Part shown: positions 1 to 6,560 of the stretch, piece after piece
How the letters are laid out: each line of letters begins with the position of its first letter
How positions within the stretch are numbered: the stretch's first letter is position 1
From: Alphaproteobacteria bacterium
GTDB taxonomy: Bacteria > Pseudomonadota > Alphaproteobacteria > UBA8366 > JADFVY01
Length of the DNA: 10,790 nucleotides
Reading direction: 5' to 3'
NCBI GenBank assembly: GCA_029881615.1
Contig: JAOUMF010000028.1
Span: 1 to 10,790 of the forward strand
Position numbers and translations under genes: made by a program
The notes under the pieces: generated by a model
Told to the model about the DNA's origin: nothing
The model's input: only the letters and a program-made list of their open reading frames with translations
Databases searched by the model: none

Positions 1-1123
1 CGGTATCTTCAAGCATCGCATAGCCCCGACCCTGTGGGCGCTTATGCATCACCGCATCGCCGGGAATCACGCCGACCATTTCCCGTGTTTCGCCGTGCCA
101 GGTCAGGCTGCGTGACAGATACATCAACCCGCCGCATTCGGCATAGGTGGGCAATCCGCCTTCGATAGCCGACCGGATGCTGGCCCGCATGCTCTGGTTG
201 GCTTCCAGGGTCGCCATCTGGGTTTCGGGAAAGCCGCCGCCGATAAACAGGCCATCCATATCGGGCAGCACGGCGTCCTTCAGGCAGTCGAAAGGGATAA
301 TTTCCGCGCCGGCCCTTTCCAATGCCTCAAGATCGTCTGGATAGTAGAACCCAAAGGCCGCGTCCCGGGCGACGCCGATGCGGATATCCTTCGCCCGCGG
401 TGTGGAAGTTCGATCGGGGCCAGGCATGGCGCCGGGACTTTTTGCAGAACCGGCGATTTCCAAAATCCGGTCGAGGTCGACATTGCCGGCAACCGCATCT
501 GCAAGCATTTCAATTGTCCTGTCCGCCTCGCCGGCTTCGTTGGCGGGTACCAGGCCAAGATGGCGTTCGGGGATTTCCAGGGCAGGATTGCGGCCCAGTG
601 TTCCCAGCACCGGCAAGTCGGTATAGAACTCCAACGCAGCGCGTAGCTTGCTTTCATGGCGCGGTCCGGCAACCTTGTTCAGCACCACGCCGGCAATATC
701 GATGTCGGTCGCGAAGTTGACGTAACCCAGCACCAGGGGGGCGATGCCGCGTGTCATGCCCATCGTGTCGATGACAAGGACAACCGGCCCCGCAAGCAGC
801 GATGCCAGGGCTGCGTTACTGTCGCGCCCTTCGACATCGACGCCGTCGAACAGGCCCTTGTTGGTTTCGATGATCGAGATATCGGCGGCTGCGTCGCGGC
901 GCTGGAAGGCGGTGACGATTTCCGCCGCCGTCATGCAATTGAAGTCCAGATTGTAGCAGGGCCGGCCGGCGGCTCGGGCAAGCCAAATGGGATCGATATA
1001 ATCCGGACCCTTCTTGAAGGGCTGCACCTTCATGCCCCGGCGCGCCAGGGCTGCCGTCAGACCGGTCGAGACCGTGGTTTTACCGGATGACTTATGGGTT
1101 GCCGCGATCAACAGATGGGCCAT
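1..1123 (-). CDS. dsrN: DsrN, CobB/CbiA-type siroheme a,c-diamide synthase (5' part, cut by window edge)
   Basis: ATP- and glutamine-dependent amidase related to cobyrinic acid a,c-diamide synthase. In dsr clusters it is thought to amidate siroheme to make the cofactor of DsrAB. The frame is open from the ATG at 1123 to the window edge, about 374 residues; CobB/CbiA proteins usually have about 450-480, so the C-terminus is missing only because of the cut. The N-terminal P-loop is ATHKSSGKTTV (residues 8-18), followed by KKGPDYID (37-44), a CbiA/CobB signature. The C-terminal class-I-type glutamine amidotransferase domain shows YAECGGLMY, with the likely nucleophile Cys330. The start is 7 bases after the upstream stop codon, with AGGGA as a Shine-Dalgarno that overlaps that stop. 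Assignment to DsrN rather than a B12 gene rests on the dsr context; the fold assignment is firm. Confidence 0.93.
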   Translation of the reverse strand, partial: MAHLLIAATHKSSGKTTVSTGLTAALARRGMKVQPFKKGPDYIDPIWLARAAGRPCYNLDFNCMTAAEIVTAFQRRDAAADISIIETNKGLFDGVDVEGRDSNAALASLLAGPVVLVIDTMGMTRGIAPLVLGYVNFATDIDIAGVVLNKVAGPRHESKLRAALEFYTDLPVLGTLGRNPALEIPERHLGLVPANEAGEADRTIEMLADAVAGNVDLDRILEIAGSAKSPGAMPGPDRTSTPRAKDIRIGVARDAAFGFYYPDDLEALERAGAEIIPFDCLKDAVLPDMDGLFIGGGFPETQMATLEANQSMRASIRSAIEGGLPTYAECGGLMYLSRSLTWHGETREMVGVIPGDAVMHKRPQGRGYAMLEDT

Positions 1124-1130
1124 GATTTCC

Positions 1131-2138
1131 CTATGCGGCGATTCCCAGATGCGCCTTGTTGCGGTTACGCCAGGCCTCTTCGGCTATTTCCTGCGCCTGG
1201 GCGGGTGTTTCGTATCCGTGCCAGCTCTTCAGGACGATGGCCAGGGTGCCGGTGATTGCGGCCTCGGCATAGGCATCCTCGGCCTCTCCGGTCCAGATGG
1301 CCTTCAGCCGGGCGATATCCATTTCCGGGTCCGTCGGCTGGACGGCATTCTCAAGAAGCGGGGCCCAGTCCTCGGAGCCTGCGACGCCGTCGCGAACCGT
1401 TCGGGTCTCGGTCAGCTTCCCGGGGCGTCGTTCAATTTCGCCGCCCTCGCCGCGGAACACGACCATGTTCTTTTCGCCGAGCAATAAAGCCGCCTGTTGA
1501 TGGATATCCATATAATTGGGATGGAAGATGCCCTGCACGGTCAGGCGTGCATTGAAGGGGTTCAACATCCGCGCGATGGTGTGGACCGGCGAGCGCAGAC
1601 CCATGATCGGCCGTAACTCGATGATTTCATGCAGACGCGGGCTGAGATCGGCCAGCGGCAGGTAGGCGAAGTTGCGCGCCTTCATGTGGTCGGCTGCCTC
1701 GGTCAGGCTGTGCGCCGCGGGAATGCCAAGCGCTTCCAGCGTCTCGCGGGTATAGAGCCGGCCGGGTGTATGACCCTCGGCCCCATGCATGAATATCCGT
1801 ATGCCGTTTTGTGCCAGCAGCAGGGCCGCCAGCAGAAACCAGGGAAGCTGCCTGCGTTTCCCGGCATAGGAAGACCAGTCGATATCGACTTCAGGCGCGG
1901 GCGAGGGCAGGGTGAATAACTTCCGGGCGGCGCGCACGAAGCCGGCGATCTCCTGCCCGTCTTCTTCCTTCACGCGCAGCAGCATCAGGAAGGCGCCCAG
2001 CTGTTCGGGCAGCACCTCGCCGCGCAGGATCATGTCCATGGCGGCCTCGGCTTCCTCGATCGTCAGGGAACGGGTCAGTGCCTTGCCGCGCCCCAGGATG
2101 CGAACATATTGCGCGAAGGGATGTTCTTCTTGTGCCAT
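1131..2138 (-). CDS. TrpD2/YbiB-like glycosyltransferase-family-3 protein inside the dsr operon
   Basis: 335 residues, similar to the anthranilate phosphoribosyltransferase (TrpD, glycosyl transferase family 3) fold. The N-terminal helical part (about 1-75) contains the family pattern LTIEEAEAAMDMILRGEV and LGAFLMLLRVKEE. Later stretches such as GIRIFMHGAEGH, LEALGIP, LRPIMGLRSPVHTIARMLNPF and VVFRGEGGE also follow the family. The catalytic glycine-rich GTGGD loop and the KHGNR motif of true TrpD enzymes are not recognisable: the places hold DWSSYAGKRRQ and FMHGAEGHTPGR. That is typical of the TrpD2/YbiB branch, whose E. coli member was reported to bind nucleic acids and not to make tryptophan. 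A substrate here is unknown. The ATG at 2138 lies 5 bases past the dsrP stop, with GGAG 11-14 bases upstream, so it is co-transcribed with dsrP and dsrN. A longer frame starting further upstream is rejected because it overlaps dsrP. Confidence 0.85.
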   Translation of the reverse strand: MAQEEHPFAQYVRILGRGKALTRSLTIEEAEAAMDMILRGEVLPEQLGAFLMLLRVKEEDGQEIAGFVRAARKLFTLPSPAPEVDIDWSSYAGKRRQLPWFLLAALLLAQNGIRIFMHGAEGHTPGRLYTRETLEALGIPAAHSLTEAADHMKARNFAYLPLADLSPRLHEIIELRPIMGLRSPVHTIARMLNPFNARLTVQGIFHPNYMDIHQQAALLLGEKNMVVFRGEGGEIERRPGKLTETRTVRDGVAGSEDWAPLLENAVQPTDPEMDIARLKAIWTGEAEDAYAEAAITGTLAIVLKSWHGYETPAQAQEIAEEAWRNRNKAHLGIAA

Positions 2139-2143
2139 CTGGC

Positions 2144-3388
2144 TCAGGCTCCGGCCGGGACCGCGCCTTTCGGTTCCGGTTTTGTGTGGTGGGGGTCCAC
2201 CGCACTGTCGGCCAGGGTTGCCGGCAGGAAGGGCAGGACCCGGACCGCCAGCGCCACCGCAAGCAGTGCGAAAGCCACGCCGCCGATCCCGAGACCGATT
2301 TCGTACCAGCTTGCCGAATATTGCGCAACGGCACCGTCTCCAAAGCCGCTGGCGACTTCCATGCCGGGGAACAGGACCAGCGGGAAAGCCTGCCCACCAA
2401 TGATGATCACGTAGACCTGCGCCAACCCGCCAAGGGTTACCAGCAATGAAGCCAGGATCGTTCCGCCCCGCGTGCCGGCGGTCATGGGCAGGAACAGCAG
2501 CGCCAGTGGGACCAGCCCGCCCAGGATTACCTGTCCCCACCAGAACAGCGCTGTGATGATGCCGCCGTCAACCAGGATGAAGCGCTCGATGCCCGCATGT
2601 TCCGCGGCATACAGATTCGTCAGATGCTGGGCAGCGGTGAAATAGAGCACGGCGGCAATGAAGACCGCCAGCAGCTTGCCCATGCGCGCGAGCAACTTGT
2701 CACCTAGCGGTCGCCCGGTCCAGGCGCAGGACGCCATCATGACCAGAAGGAAGATCGCCAGACCGAACGAGAAAGACATTGCAATGAACAACGGCGCCAT
2801 TACCGCGGCGTCATAGGCCTCGCGCGCCACCAGGAAGCCGAAGATCGAGCCGGTACCGGTGGTAAGGATCAGCCGCCAGATGAAGGCGACCCAACCAATG
2901 GCGGAAGCATAGCGCTGCATGCGCCGTTCCATCTGGAACCATAGATAAACCCCGACGATCACCATGAAACCGTTATAGAGATAGATGTTCCAGGCGAAGA
3001 TCGACTTGAAGTTATAGGTGGTCATGGCGACGATCAGCCGGTCCGGATGGCCCAGATCCAGCACCAGAACGCCCAGCCCACCGGTCAGCAGCGTCAGCGC
3101 CAGAAGACCCGACAGGCGCGACAGGGGCTTGTAGGCGGTTTTGCCGAAGACCGACGCGATGGAGGCCACGTTCAGCGCCCCCGAGGCCGCGACGACCAGG
3201 AAAACCGCAAAGACATGCGGCATGCCCCAGACGATCTGGTTGTTCATGCCGGTTACATGATGGCCGTTATGTTCCATGAACCAGGCCGAACCCAATCCCA
3301 ACACTAACAGCGCGCCGAGAACAGCCAGCAGCAGCAGATAGCCGAAGCTGCGTCCTTCGATGGTGCGGAATGCGATTTTGCTGGCCAT
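2144..3388 (-). CDS. dsrP: DsrP, NrfD/PsrC-type integral membrane subunit of DsrMKJOP
   Basis: 414-residue polytopic membrane protein of the NrfD/PsrC family. It exchanges electrons between the quinone pool and the periplasmic partners DsrO and DsrJ. Many hydrophobic segments are visible, consistent with about ten transmembrane helices, from YLLLLAVLGALLVLGLG near residue 17 to the last helix ending about residue 390; the C-terminal tail is polar. Family-like stretches include MPHVFAVFLVVAASGALN and LDLGHPDRLIVAM followed by NFKSIFAWN. I chose the ATG at 3388 (MASKIAF) because GAGG sits 7-8 bases upstream. A GTG at 3403 would add five residues and overlap the dsrO stop. The gene follows dsrO by 11 bases and precedes the TrpD2-like gene by 5. 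Confidence 0.95.
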   Translation of the reverse strand: MASKIAFRTIEGRSFGYLLLLAVLGALLVLGLGSAWFMEHNGHHVTGMNNQIVWGMPHVFAVFLVVAASGALNVASIASVFGKTAYKPLSRLSGLLALTLLTGGLGVLVLDLGHPDRLIVAMTTYNFKSIFAWNIYLYNGFMVIVGVYLWFQMERRMQRYASAIGWVAFIWRLILTTGTGSIFGFLVAREAYDAAVMAPLFIAMSFSFGLAIFLLVMMASCAWTGRPLGDKLLARMGKLLAVFIAAVLYFTAAQHLTNLYAAEHAGIERFILVDGGIITALFWWGQVILGGLVPLALLFLPMTAGTRGGTILASLLVTLGGLAQVYVIIIGGQAFPLVLFPGMEVASGFGDGAVAQYSASWYEIGLGIGGVAFALLAVALAVRVLPFLPATLADSAVDPHHTKPEPKGAVPAGA

Positions 3389-3399
3389 GGTCCGCCGCC

Positions 3400-4146
3400 T
3401 CACAGGTTCTGGTATCGCACGCCCGGGTCGACGCCAAGGTCGGCGCGGATTTGCCCGGTTGCGTACTGCGCCACGCGGCGCGAGATTTCGCTGTCTGGAT
3501 CGTTCAGGTCGCCGAAGGTCATGGCGCCGTGACCCGTGGCGCCGCAGGCCTCGACGCAGGCCGGCTTGCCGCCCGCATCGACCCGGTGCACACAGAAGGT
3601 ACAGCTTTCCACAGTGCCCTTGCCGCGCGGGGCGTGGGGCTTCTGGTCGGTCAGGTCTTCATGGACGAAGGACCGTGCCTTGTAGGGGCAGGCCATCATG
3701 CAATAGCGGCAGCCGATGCAGATATGTTTATCGACCAGCACAATGCCGTCGGCCCGCCTGAAGGACGCGCCAGTTGGGCAGACATCCACGCAGGGCGGTT
3801 CGGCGCAATGCTGGCACATGACCGGCAGCGATTTTTCAACTCCGTTTTTCGGATCGCGGACGCTGACCTTGCGAATCCACTGTGCGTCCGTGGCCGGTCG
3901 TCCATGGCCGGTCAGTCCGTTTTCGGTGGCGCAAGCCGAAACGCATTCGGTGCAGTCGGTTGTGCATTGGTTGATGTCGATCAGCATGCCCCAGCGAACT
4001 TCGCCCGAGGCCGGCTCGTCCAACCCGCGCGCTTGCGCCTGGCCGACGCCATACAGGGTAACTCCGGGTGCCAGCGTAACCCCGGCGGCAGCGGCGGCCG
4101 CACCAAGGAAGCGGCGCCGGTTGAAATCGAATCCGCTTCCATTCAT
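3400..4146 (-). CDS. dsrO: DsrO, Tat-exported periplasmic ferredoxin-like Fe-S subunit
   Basis: 248-residue periplasmic electron carrier of the DsrMKJOP complex, between triheme DsrJ and membrane subunit DsrP. The N-terminus has a twin-arginine signal, FNRRRFLG at residues 8-15, then an Ala-rich hydrophobic stretch and a plausible cleavage near AQA (37-39). Sixteen cysteines form four [4Fe-4S] sites of the PsrB/NrfC type: C61/65/68/72, C111/114/119/123, C143/146/149/153 and C182/185/197/201. The first group is CxxxCxxCxxxC, the third is a classic CxxCxxCxxxC. The start at 4146 has a strong GGAGGTG five bases upstream and overlaps the dsrJ stop as ATGA, implying translational coupling. An upstream start at 4236 would bury the Tat motif 38 residues inside and overlap dsrJ, so it is rejected. 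Confidence 0.96.
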   Translation of the reverse strand: MNGSGFDFNRRRFLGAAAAAAGVTLAPGVTLYGVGQAQARGLDEPASGEVRWGMLIDINQCTTDCTECVSACATENGLTGHGRPATDAQWIRKVSVRDPKNGVEKSLPVMCQHCAEPPCVDVCPTGASFRRADGIVLVDKHICIGCRYCMMACPYKARSFVHEDLTDQKPHAPRGKGTVESCTFCVHRVDAGGKPACVEACGATGHGAMTFGDLNDPDSEISRRVAQYATGQIRADLGVDPGVRYQNL

Positions 4147-4574
4147 TGGCTCACCTCCGGTTCCGCCAACGCCGTCATTGGGAAGAGGGCGGAAGCTTGC
4201 GCCTGTTTTTTCTGTTCCGGCTTCGTGGCGTGACACTGGAAGCAGTCGACTTTCACGGCGGTATATTCGTGGCAGGAGGCGCAGAACTCGCCCGGCGCGT
4301 TGATCGGCACCGGCTGACCGCTGTCATCCGTGGTTGCATGACAGGCAATGCATTCCTTGAGGCTGAATTGCTTCGTACGGACGCCCTCATGCATGGTCTC
4401 GTCACGCTGGTGCGACAGCTCTTTCATATGGTAGCGGCGCATATAGTCGGTATCGGCCACGCACTGCTCGCCCTTGCCCTTGGTAATGGACGGCGAGGGC
4501 ACGCCGCCGGTTTCCTGCGCCGCCGCCAGGGAGGGCAGGAACATCATCGCCAGTATGAAGACAAGGATGCGCAT
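4143..4574 (-). CDS. dsrJ: DsrJ, triheme cytochrome c of the DsrMKJOP complex
   Basis: 143-residue periplasmic or membrane-anchored c-type cytochrome. Three haem-binding CxxCH motifs are present: CIACH (75-79), CASCH (98-102) and CFQCH (111-115). The N-terminus is a Sec-type signal, MRILVFILAMMFLPSLAAA, with possible cleavage after A19; in A. vinosum DsrJ the signal is reported to stay as a membrane anchor. Cys38 in the context KGEQCV is placed like the conserved cysteine known to be an axial haem ligand in DsrJ, giving an unusual His/Cys-coordinated haem. Met and His residues between 45 and 62 could supply the other distal ligands. The ATG is 9 bases after the dsrL stop, with a modest AGGT Shine-Dalgarno overlapping that stop, and the 3' end overlaps dsrO by four bases. 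Confidence 0.95.
   Translation of the reverse strand: MRILVFILAMMFLPSLAAAQETGGVPSPSITKGKGEQCVADTDYMRRYHMKELSHQRDETMHEGVRTKQFSLKECIACHATTDDSGQPVPINAPGEFCASCHEYTAVKVDCFQCHATKPEQKKQAQASALFPMTALAEPEVSQ
4152..4158 (-). promoter_or_regulatory. Ribosome binding site of dsrO (decides the start)
   Basis: The minus strand reads GGAGGTG, five bases before the ATG at 4146. This strong Shine-Dalgarno, together with the Tat motif position, selects the internal ATG over the frame opening at 4236. The site lies within the end of the dsrJ coding sequence. Confidence 0.85.
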
Positions 4575-4583
4575 CGCTTTTAC

Positions 4584-6554
4584 CTACTCGCCCAGGCCCA
4601 TCTGGATATAACCTGAGGGGCAAACATCCTCGCAGATATGGCAACCGACACATTTGGTATAATCGGTTTCCACGTAGCGGCCCATGGTGCGTTTGTCCTT
4701 GGCGACGCGGTGGATGGCGTCCTGCGGGCAGTAGATTACGCAGTTGTCGCATTCCACGCACATGCCGCAGCTCATGCAGCGGTCGGCCTCTTCCTTGGCT
4801 TCTTCCTCGGTAAGGCCGTGGATGCGCTCTTCGAAATGGCCCAGAACGTCATCGGGGCCGATATATTTTTCCTTGCGCTTGTGGCGTGCTTCATAGGTCC
4901 AGTGGCCGAGGAACAGCTCGTCGGCGGGAACGATTTCCACATGCGAGCGATCCTCGTAATTGTGGATCGCATAGGGAGCCGAATCCGTGCCCCAGACCTG
5001 GGTGTGGTCGTATTCGGCGGGCTGCAGGTTGGCTTCGTGCAGTTTTTCCAGCAGATCGTAATGGTGCTTGTCGACCTTGGGGCGCTTCGACGGCTCCCTG
5101 CCGGACATCATATGATCGATGCCTTCCGCCGCGATCGAGGCATGACCGATTGCCGTAGTCAGCAGATGCGGCTTGACGATATCGCCGCCGATGAAGACGT
5201 CTTCCTGACCCTGGGCGCGATAGAAGGGGTCGGGCGCGATCAGGCCACGGCCATTATCCAGGTCTTCCATGCCGGTAAGGTCCCCGGCCTGGCCGATGGC
5301 GGCGACGATCAGGTCGCATTCGATATCGAATTCCGGACTGTCCTTGACGGTCATGTTATTGCCGTCCCATTCGACCTCCTGAACGCGCAGCGCGGTGGCG
5401 CGGCCATCCTCGCCGAGAACAACCGAAACCGGCGCCAGCGAACTGCGAATCTTGACGCCTTCCTGGGTTACATGCTCGATTTCCATCTTGGTGGCCGGCA
5501 TTTTTTCGACCGGGCGGCGATAGACGATCGTGACTTCGGCGCCCTGGCGGTTGGCGACCGAGGCGACGTCGTGAACCACATGGCCCAGAACCACCGTTTC
5601 CGGCCGGTCCTTTTCGTGGGATTTTGTGATATGGCCCAGGCGCCGGGCGACCGCCGCGACGTCCATCGCGGTATCGCCGCCACCGATAACCAGTACTTTC
5701 TGGGCGCCATGTTTCAGGCGGCCGTCGTTGAAAGCTTCAAGGAAAGCGATACCGCTGATGCAGTTGGGCGCGTCGCCGCCGGGGACGGGCAGGGCGGAAC
5801 CGCTCTGCGCGCCGATGCCGACGAAGATCGCATCGAATTCCTTGCGCAGATCGTCCATGGAAACGTCGACGCCGACCTTGGTATTCATCCGGGTCTCGAC
5901 GCCCATATCCAGGATGCGCTTGATCTCGCCGTCCAGCACATCGCGCGGGGTGCGATAGCCGGGGATTCCGTAGCGCATCATTCCGCCAAGTTCGGCATGG
6001 CTGTCCAGGATCGTCACGCCATGGCCCATGCGGCGCAGTTGATAGGCCGCGGCCAGACTGGCGGGGCCGCCACCGATGCAGACAACCTTCTTGCCGCTGT
6101 CGGGGCCCGGATCGCGCAGCTTCAACCCATGTTCCAGCGCATAGTCGCCGATATATTGCTCTACCGCGTTGATGCCGACATGGTCTTCGACCTCGTTGCG
6201 GTTACAGCCGTCCTCGCAGGGCGCCGGGCAGACGCGGCCCATGATGGCGGGCATCGGGTTTGAATCCGACAGCCGGTAAAAGGCATATTCCTGCCAGTTC
6301 ATGCCGTCGGGCGCCTTTTCGATGCCGCGCGCGATGTTCAGCCAGCCGCGGATATCCTCGCCGGCCGGGCAACTGCCCTGACAGGGCGGCGTGCGATGCA
6401 CATAGGTCGGGCATTTATGGGATTCGTCGGCGGTGAAGATTTCTTCCTGCCACGGGCGGTGCTCGGTGTCGCCGTCCTTGAATTTCCTGAACGTCAGCTT
6501 GGTTTCGTCCATGTTCCGACTATCCTGATCCTGGTTGCTCTGTGCTCGATCCAT
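4584..6554 (-). CDS. dsrL: DsrL, NAD(P)H:acceptor oxidoreductase, Fe-S flavoprotein partner of rDsrAB
   Basis: 656-residue cytoplasmic protein resembling the small subunit of glutamate synthase (GltD) with extra Fe-S domains. In A. vinosum DsrL links reverse DsrAB to NAD+ reduction. The N-terminal cysteines C48, C58, C62, C109, C113 and C117 match the GltD-type two-cluster region. The FAD site is CIGGGPASLAAA (159-170), the NAD(P)H site VIGGGDTAMDVA (289-300), and the second flavin motif includes IGGD (456-459). A C-terminal ferredoxin domain carries C593/596/599/602/605/609 and C635/638/641/645, enough for two [4Fe-4S] clusters. Between the NAD(P)H glycine motif and VYRRPVEKMPA (344-354) lie about 30 residues more than in ordinary GltD. 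The ATG at 6554 is 6 bases after dsrK, with GGAGG 11 bases upstream; the ATG at 6512 (MDETKL) is an alternative. Confidence 0.96.
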   Translation of the reverse strand: MDRAQSNQDQDSRNMDETKLTFRKFKDGDTEHRPWQEEIFTADESHKCPTYVHRTPPCQGSCPAGEDIRGWLNIARGIEKAPDGMNWQEYAFYRLSDSNPMPAIMGRVCPAPCEDGCNRNEVEDHVGINAVEQYIGDYALEHGLKLRDPGPDSGKKVVCIGGGPASLAAAYQLRRMGHGVTILDSHAELGGMMRYGIPGYRTPRDVLDGEIKRILDMGVETRMNTKVGVDVSMDDLRKEFDAIFVGIGAQSGSALPVPGGDAPNCISGIAFLEAFNDGRLKHGAQKVLVIGGGDTAMDVAAVARRLGHITKSHEKDRPETVVLGHVVHDVASVANRQGAEVTIVYRRPVEKMPATKMEIEHVTQEGVKIRSSLAPVSVVLGEDGRATALRVQEVEWDGNNMTVKDSPEFDIECDLIVAAIGQAGDLTGMEDLDNGRGLIAPDPFYRAQGQEDVFIGGDIVKPHLLTTAIGHASIAAEGIDHMMSGREPSKRPKVDKHHYDLLEKLHEANLQPAEYDHTQVWGTDSAPYAIHNYEDRSHVEIVPADELFLGHWTYEARHKRKEKYIGPDDVLGHFEERIHGLTEEEAKEEADRCMSCGMCVECDNCVIYCPQDAIHRVAKDKRTMGRYVETDYTKCVGCHICEDVCPSGYIQMGLGE

Positions 6555-6560
6555 GGCCGT

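Noticed and set aside
1..1123. Vitamin B12 gene cobB rather than dsrN
   Set aside because: The fold is the same, but co-location at the end of a dsr operon favours the siroheme-amidating DsrN; no other cobalamin gene is visible.
2144..2540. N-terminal extension of the TrpD2-like frame upstream of 2138
   Set aside because: It overlaps dsrP in another frame and encodes Arg/Gly/Pro-rich low-complexity sequence; the ATG at 2138 has a suitable Shine-Dalgarno and a family-like N-terminus.
3370..4233. 287-codon plus-strand frame opposite dsrO
   Set aside because: dsrO on the other strand has a Tat signal, 16 cluster cysteines and a strong ribosome binding site; the plus frame has none.
4638..6263. 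541-codon open frame on the plus strand opposite dsrL
   Set aside because: Same antisense shadow effect; dsrL on the minus strand has complete FAD, NAD(P)H and Fe-S motifs.
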